A DNA stretch of 64,000 bases, taken from positions 1 through 64,000 of the forward strand of contig NZ_BJED01000018.1 of the NCBI RefSeq assembly GCF_005405485.1, given 5' to 3'. The translations under genes were made by a program, and so were the position numbers. Within the stretch, counting starts at the first letter, position 1. The number at the start of each line of letters is the position of its first letter. This DNA is from Enterococcus hulanensis (GTDB lineage: Bacteria; Bacillota; Bacilli; Lactobacillales; Enterococcaceae). Shown here one piece after another: positions 59,761 to 64,000 of this stretch. The notes beneath the pieces are model-generated. The model was given only the letters and a program-made list of their open reading frames with translations, was not told the DNA's origin and ran no database searches.

Positions 59761-62163
59761 ATGGCGCAGAAGAAGCGTACAAAGAAAAAAAGAAAAACAA
59801 AAAAACAAAAACAACTGCAAGAACAGCGCCTGATTATCGGGATTGGGCTTTTATTTATTTTATTTGCGGTCTTCGCCTTATTTAAGCTGGGCTTTTTAGG
59901 AAATTTGATTGCTAACGTACTGCGATTAGTTGGAGGAAATACCTACCAATTTCTAGCTGTACTTTTAGGTTTATATGGTGGATTGCTTGTCGTAAAGAAT
60001 ACGAAGCTGCGTTTAACCAAACCGCGGCGCTGGGTCGGGATTGGTGTCTTTTATTTAGGGATTCTGCTGATTCTTCATGCACGCTTATTTGCGAATGTAG
60101 CAAATCAAGATCCGAATATCCTAAAAACGACGTGGGACTTATTGATGACTGATTTCTTAGGCAATAGGATCACCCAAAATGTCGGCGGCGGAATGCTGGG
60201 CGGTATTCTTTATAGTTTGACGCATTTCTTAGTTTCCCAAGTAGGCAGCTATTTGATTGCCGGCCTGTTATTGATTCTCGGTGTCTTCTTGTTTAGTCTC
60301 CTAGAATTTAATCAAGTGGCCGATTATTTGGCAAATCTGATTGAAACAGCGCAAGAAAAATTCTCGGAATCAGACGAAAAAAAAGCTCTGCGGGCTGCCA
60401 AAAAGGAAGAACGTCAGGCTCAAAAAGCGCAGGCTAAAGCTGAAAAACAAGCCGCCGAGAAAGCGAAGAAGGAAGCGGAACAGGCAGAGCGTGAAAAAAA
60501 TAAAGTTCGTTCAATGACGCCAGGTGAGCAGTTGGCAAAAGAAAATCAAGAAAAACTGGTCAAAGAACCAGAGCAAATGACCTTAGTGCCAATCGAAGGC
60601 TTCCAAGAAAATTTGGAGCCAACAGCGGCACCAGCACCGGCCAAAAAAACAGATCTTGATGAAGAAGAAATCGATGATCCCGGTGATTTGGAATTTGAGA
60701 TCAATGCCGAACCGGAAGATCATGATTACCAATTACCGCCTTCAACTTTATTAGACTCGATTCAAGCGGCGGATCAAAGTGATGAATACAAGAAAATCGA
60801 GCAAAACATCAAAGTATTGGAAAAAACCTTCAACAGCTTTGGTGTAGATGCAAAAGTCGTCAAAGCCAGCTTGGGACCATCCGTAACCAAGTTTGAGGTC
60901 CAACCAGCAGTTGGCGTAAAGGTCAGCAAGATCGTTAACTTGACTGATGATATCGCCTTAGCGCTAGCGGCAAAAGACGTACGGATGGAAGCACCAATTC
61001 CAGGGAAATCTTTGATCGGGATCGAAGTACCTAACAGCACCATCAGCACGGTTTCATTCCGAGACATCATTGAAGCTCAGCCAAATCATCCAGATAAATT
61101 ATTGGAAGTACCTTTAGGTCGAGATATCTCAGGGATGGTCCAAACGGCTGATTTGTCTAAAATGCCCCACTTGCTAGTTGCCGGTTCGACTGGTAGCGGG
61201 AAGTCCGTATCGATCAATGGGATCATCACCAGTATTTTGATGCGGGCAAAACCGAACGAAGTAAAACTAATGATGATCGACCCGAAAATGGTTGAATTGA
61301 ATGTTTATAATGGGATACCCCATTTATTGACCCCCGTTGTAACGAATCCGCGAAAAGCGGCGCAGGCCTTACAAAAGGTCGTTCAGGAAATGGAAGAACG
61401 TTACGAAAAATTTGCGGCTACGGGTGTACGGAATATTTCCGGCTTTAATGAATTAGTGATCCAGAAAAATCTGGAAGATGGACAAAATCGTCCGATCCTG
61501 CCATTTATCGTTGTGATCGTCGATGAATTAGCTGACTTGATGATGGTTGCCAGTAACGAGGTCGAAGATGCGATTACGCGTCTAGCGCAAATGGCTCGGG
61601 CAGCCGGAATCCATATGATTTTGGCTACACAACGACCAAGTGTTGATGTTATCACCGGGATCATCAAAGCCAATGTACCATCGCGGATCGCCTTTGCGGT
61701 TTCGAGCGGGACAGACTCGCGAACGATTATTGACAGTAATGGTGCTGAAAAACTGCTAGGTCGCGGAGACATGCTGTTCTTACCGATGGGAGAAAATAAA
61801 CCAATTCGTGTCCAAGGGGCCTTTATTTCGGATCATGAAGTCGAGCGTGTCGTGGAATTTGTTTCGGATCAGCAAGAGGCTCATTACGAAGAAAAAATGA
61901 TGCCGACAGAAGAAACAACCTCATCCCCATCAGAAACACCGCAGGATGAGCTGTATGAGGAAGCCAAGGCCTTAGTGGTCGATATGCAGACAGCTAGTAT
62001 TTCGCTGCTCCAGCGACGTTTCCGCATCGGATACAACCGAGCGGCTCGGATTGTCGATGAACTAGAAGAGCATGGTGTAATCGGACCATCAACAGGCAGC
62101 AAACCGCGAGAGGTCCTGTTAGAAAAAGTAGAAGAAGAACTAGAAAATCCATTAGATGAGTAA
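59761..62163 (+). CDS. ftsK: DNA translocase FtsK/SpoIIIE
   Basis: 800 residues. Four N-terminal membrane segments (about 27-48, 55-75, 85-105, 160-185) anchor it at the septum, then a charged linker rich in Ala, Lys and Glu (about 200-320). The motor has Walker A '[10 protein letters not shown]', Walker B '[14 protein letters not shown]' and '[14 protein letters not shown]'. The C-terminal gamma winged helix ('[31 protein letters not shown]') reads KOPS-type DNA sequences. It pumps chromosomal DNA away from the closing septum. The ATG follows AGAGGG by 6 bp. Confidence 0.96.
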   Translation: MAQKKRTKKKRKTKKQKQLQEQRLIIGIGLLFILFAVFALFKLGFLGNLIANVLRLVGGNTYQFLAVLLGLYGGLLVVKNTKLRLTKPRRWVGIGVFYLGILLILHARLFANVANQDPNILKTTWDLLMTDFLGNRITQNVGGGMLGGILYSLTHFLVSQVGSYLIAGLLLILGVFLFSLLEFNQVADYLANLIETAQEKFSESDEKKALRAAKKEERQAQKAQAKAEKQAAEKAKKEAEQAEREKNKVRSMTPGEQLAKENQEKLVKEPEQMTLVPIEGFQENLEPTAAPAPAKKTDLDEEEIDDPGDLEFEINAEPEDHDYQLPPSTLLDSIQAADQSDEYKKIEQNIKVLEKTFNSFGVDAKVVKASLGPSVTKFEVQPAVGVKVSKIVNLTDDIALALAAKDVRMEAPIPGKSLIGIEVPNSTISTVSFRDIIEAQPNHPDKLLEVPLGRDISGMVQTADLSKMPHLLVAGSTGSGKSVSINGIITSILMRAKPNEVKLMMIDPKMVELNVYNGIPHLLTPVVTNPRKAAQALQKVVQEMEERYEKFAATGVRNISGFNELVIQKNLEDGQNRPILPFIVVIVDELADLMMVASNEVEDAITRLAQMARAAGIHMILATQRPSVDVITGIIKANVPSRIAFAVSSGTDSRTIIDSNGAEKLLGRGDMLFLPMGENKPIRVQGAFISDHEVERVVEFVSDQQEAHYEEKMMPTEETTSSPSETPQDELYEEAKALVVDMQTASISLLQRRFRIGYNRAARIVDELEEHGVIGPSTGSKPREVLLEKVEEELENPLDE

Positions 62164-62172
62164 TACCATAAG

Positions 62173-62203
62173 AAAGCTTTGCCAGTTTTGGCAAGGCTTT
62201 TTT
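62173..62203 (+). terminator. Terminator of ftsK
   Basis: AAGCTTTGCCA / TGGCAAGGCTT, with one mismatch, then TTTTTT. Confidence 0.88.
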
Positions 62204-62442
62204 CTGTTTTCTTGAGTTGCACATATGTGCAGAATCAAAACCAATTGAAGTGGATAGAAACAGTCGATTTCAGAAAAATACTTTTTCAGCTTCCAACTAG
62301 AAAAGCTGTTACCATAGGGTTTTAAACGTAATTACGACGATTCTTTTCGCTATAGCAACGGCAAAACGATTGAATTTCAACATTAATGTGTAACTTTTAT
62401 GTGTTATACAATAGAAAAAGCCTGTGCTATCTTTTTGTTAGA

Positions 62443-62459
62443 TTGATAAGCGCTTACAA
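62443..62459. promoter_or_regulatory. Candidate cre (CcpA) site
   Basis: TTGATAAGCGCTTACAA is nearly palindromic around AAGCGCTT and resembles the catabolite-responsive element, but it is one base longer than the usual spacing on one side. It sits 16 bp before the PRD regulator start. The rest of the 310-bp gap after ftsK shows no gene. Confidence 0.4.
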
Positions 62460-62474
62460 TTGGAGGAGTAAAAA

Positions 62475-64000
62475 ATGAAAGGATTGAATCCACGGCAGAA
62501 AAAATTAATTTATTTACTTGTTCAGAATGAAAACTACTTGCCGGTGTCTTTCTACTCCGAGAAGTTAGAAAAATCGAGCCGGACGATTTATTCTGATTTG
62601 GATAAAATCCAAAAGTTATTACCAAAGGAGCAACTTGTTTTAGAAAAGAAACCGCGAATCGGAATTCAATTAAGAGGAACCGTTGAAGCAAAGCTGCAAT
62701 TTTTGGAACAAATCACTGGGATAAGCACGACGGCTGTTGCTGAATCACAAGAACGTCAATGGCTGATCACCAAACAATTATTGATTGATGAAGAGACAGT
62801 GACCCAGCAAATGCTTGCGCAACAGTTTCATGTGAGTCCAAGTTCGATCGTGAGTGATTTGGAGAAAATCATTGAAAAGTATCGTTTGACTTTGGAGCCA
62901 TCAAAACGGGGCACGAAAATGGTTGGCAGCGAGGAGGAAATTCAGAATAGTCTTTTTCGATTCTGTGAAGACTATTTGGATTATCACGGAATCAATCCGG
63001 AGGAGCTGTTTCAAGAGACAACACAGGAATTATTGTCTAAGCTCTTTACACCGTCATTAGTTAAAATGACGCTTCAACAAATCGAAGAATTAAAGCTGCA
63101 AACGGAGTTCTGTTTCCCTGAGCATTACGTAAAATCCTTGGTCATTCGTCTATTAGTTTTTTGCTTTCGCTTAAGCCGCGGTCAGCATATTGAAGAAAAA
63201 GACTTTCTATTTGATCAAATCAAGCTGATCGATACCTATCTGATCGCGAATGAATTATTGGAGAAGATAGCAAAGGTGCATGGTGTTGAATATAACGAGG
63301 AAGATATTTCTTATGTAAATCGGCAACTAGTCGGCTACGGTGTAAAGCCGAACACTAACGGTCAAAAAAACTATGAGAGATACGCTGGAACGATTCGAAA
63401 GATTTTAGAAAACATGAGTGAGATCATGGAGGTGGATTTTTTGGCGGATACACAATTAGCTGAACGGTTCGCCAGCCATTTTGTTCCAATGATCTATCGC
63501 TTAAAAATGGGGATTGCGATCACGAATCCATTAGTTGAGGAAATCAGGAGTCAATATGCAGTTACTTTTAGTGCAACCAGATATGCGTTAGCAAATACTG
63601 AAGAACAATTAGGTGTTCAGTTCAACGATGAAGAGGTTGCTTTGGTGGCAATGTATTTTCAGGTCTCACTGGAAAAAAGTCAAAATGGCAAAAAGATTTT
63701 GATCGTCTGTCCCAATGGTGTGGGTACTTCAGAATTGATTTTCAATAAGATCAAACGAATTTTACCTGCACAGGATACTGCGGAGATCACGACACTTGAT
63801 AAACTTTATAGAAAAAATCTGAACAACGTTGACCTGATTATTTCTTCAGTTAAATTGGAAGCGATCCATAAACCGATTATCCAAGTCTCAACTTTAGTGA
63901 CTCAAGAAGATATCAAGAATATTACCGCACTCTACTCAAATTTATTTTATTCGGAAGAATCCGATGAAGCGGAGATTTTAGAATTTCCTTTTTTAAAGAA
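62475..64000 (+). CDS. PRD-containing PTS-type transcription regulator, truncated by window end
   Basis: 508 residues visible, open to the last base. N-terminal HTH (about 1-60, 'NPRQKKLIYLLVQNE', 'SSRTIYSDLDKIQ'), a second Mga-type HTH (about 95-150, 'MLAQQFHVSPSSIVSDLEKI'), two PRD modules (about 180-400, likely His in 'ASHFVPMIYRLKMG') and an EIIB-Gat-like domain from about 405 with Cys in 'ILIVCPNGVGTSELI' (about 412). The last part, perhaps an EIIA domain, is outside. This is the MtlR/LicR-type architecture; the target operon is presumably downstream. The ribosome site is GGAGGAG. Confidence 0.88.
   Translation, partial: MKGLNPRQKKLIYLLVQNENYLPVSFYSEKLEKSSRTIYSDLDKIQKLLPKEQLVLEKKPRIGIQLRGTVEAKLQFLEQITGISTTAVAESQERQWLITKQLLIDEETVTQQMLAQQFHVSPSSIVSDLEKIIEKYRLTLEPSKRGTKMVGSEEEIQNSLFRFCEDYLDYHGINPEELFQETTQELLSKLFTPSLVKMTLQQIEELKLQTEFCFPEHYVKSLVIRLLVFCFRLSRGQHIEEKDFLFDQIKLIDTYLIANELLEKIAKVHGVEYNEEDISYVNRQLVGYGVKPNTNGQKNYERYAGTIRKILENMSEIMEVDFLADTQLAERFASHFVPMIYRLKMGIAITNPLVEEIRSQYAVTFSATRYALANTEEQLGVQFNDEEVALVAMYFQVSLEKSQNGKKILIVCPNGVGTSELIFNKIKRILPAQDTAEITTLDKLYRKNLNNVDLIISSVKLEAIHKPIIQVSTLVTQEDIKNITALYSNLFYSEESDEAEILEFPFLK

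Overview
The window looks like chromosome of a low-to-middle GC Firmicute, most likely an Enterococcus outside the faecalis/faecium core (basis: gene content, strong AGGAGG-type ribosome sites, TTG/GTG starts, a sigma-54-dependent PTS operon, a CAC-specifier T-box before an amino-acid ABC transporter, and overall protein style). The species cannot be fixed from sequence reading alone. There are no rRNA or tRNA genes, CRISPR arrays or prophage blocks.

Layout. 0-6.3 kb: the end of a CHAP-domain cell-wall hydrolase, a type I signal peptidase, then a tandemly duplicated pair of genes (bitopic membrane protein + long coiled-coil protein with a DivIVA-like tail), closed by an orphan winged-helix regulator whose receiver-like domain has no obvious phospho-acceptor Asp. 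I do not recognise this locus as a described system. 6.4-8.35 kb: an apparently complete group II intron of class C type, inserted directly behind a terminator hairpin. 8.4-12.3 kb: a glycosyltransferase-like protein, the folate ECF transporter S component FolT under a THF riboswitch, and two adjacent members of an unknown paralogous family (third member at 31.5 kb).

12.3-22 kb: a catabolic island: divergent LysR regulator, TIM-barrel isomerase/dehydratase, shikimate-dehydrogenase-like enzyme, MFS carrier, ion-transporter-superfamily carrier, hydantoinase/oxoprolinase-like ATPase, HExxH protein and an SDR dehydrogenase. Together they suggest uptake and oxidation of a hydroaromatic or related hydroxy-acid, but the substrate is not readable from sequence. 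22-30 kb: DinB-like four-helix protein, ABC-2 exporter, PepO, a C39-like peptidase, prs, a cysteine desulfurase and its DUF1831 partner, and a small gene broken by one frameshift.

30-48 kb: hypothetical genes, metallophosphoesterase, a second signal peptidase, a GntR/membrane-protein pair, mnmA, cstA followed by a LytTR/GHKL two-component system and a CPBP protease, an MFS exporter, topB, and a TetR/ketopantoate-reductase-like divergent pair. 48-56.6 kb: a LevR-type sigma-54 activator and its target PTS operon (IIB, IIA, an Eis-like acetyltransferase, IIC, a GH1 6-phospho-beta-glucosidase and a MupG/DUF871 protein), with a near-consensus -24/-12 promoter. 56.6-59.6 kb: a histidine T-box leader with a second T-box core lacking Stem I, a repeat-rich spacer, and a histidine-type ABC transporter. 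59.7 kb to the end: ftsK and a truncated PRD/PTS-type regulator.
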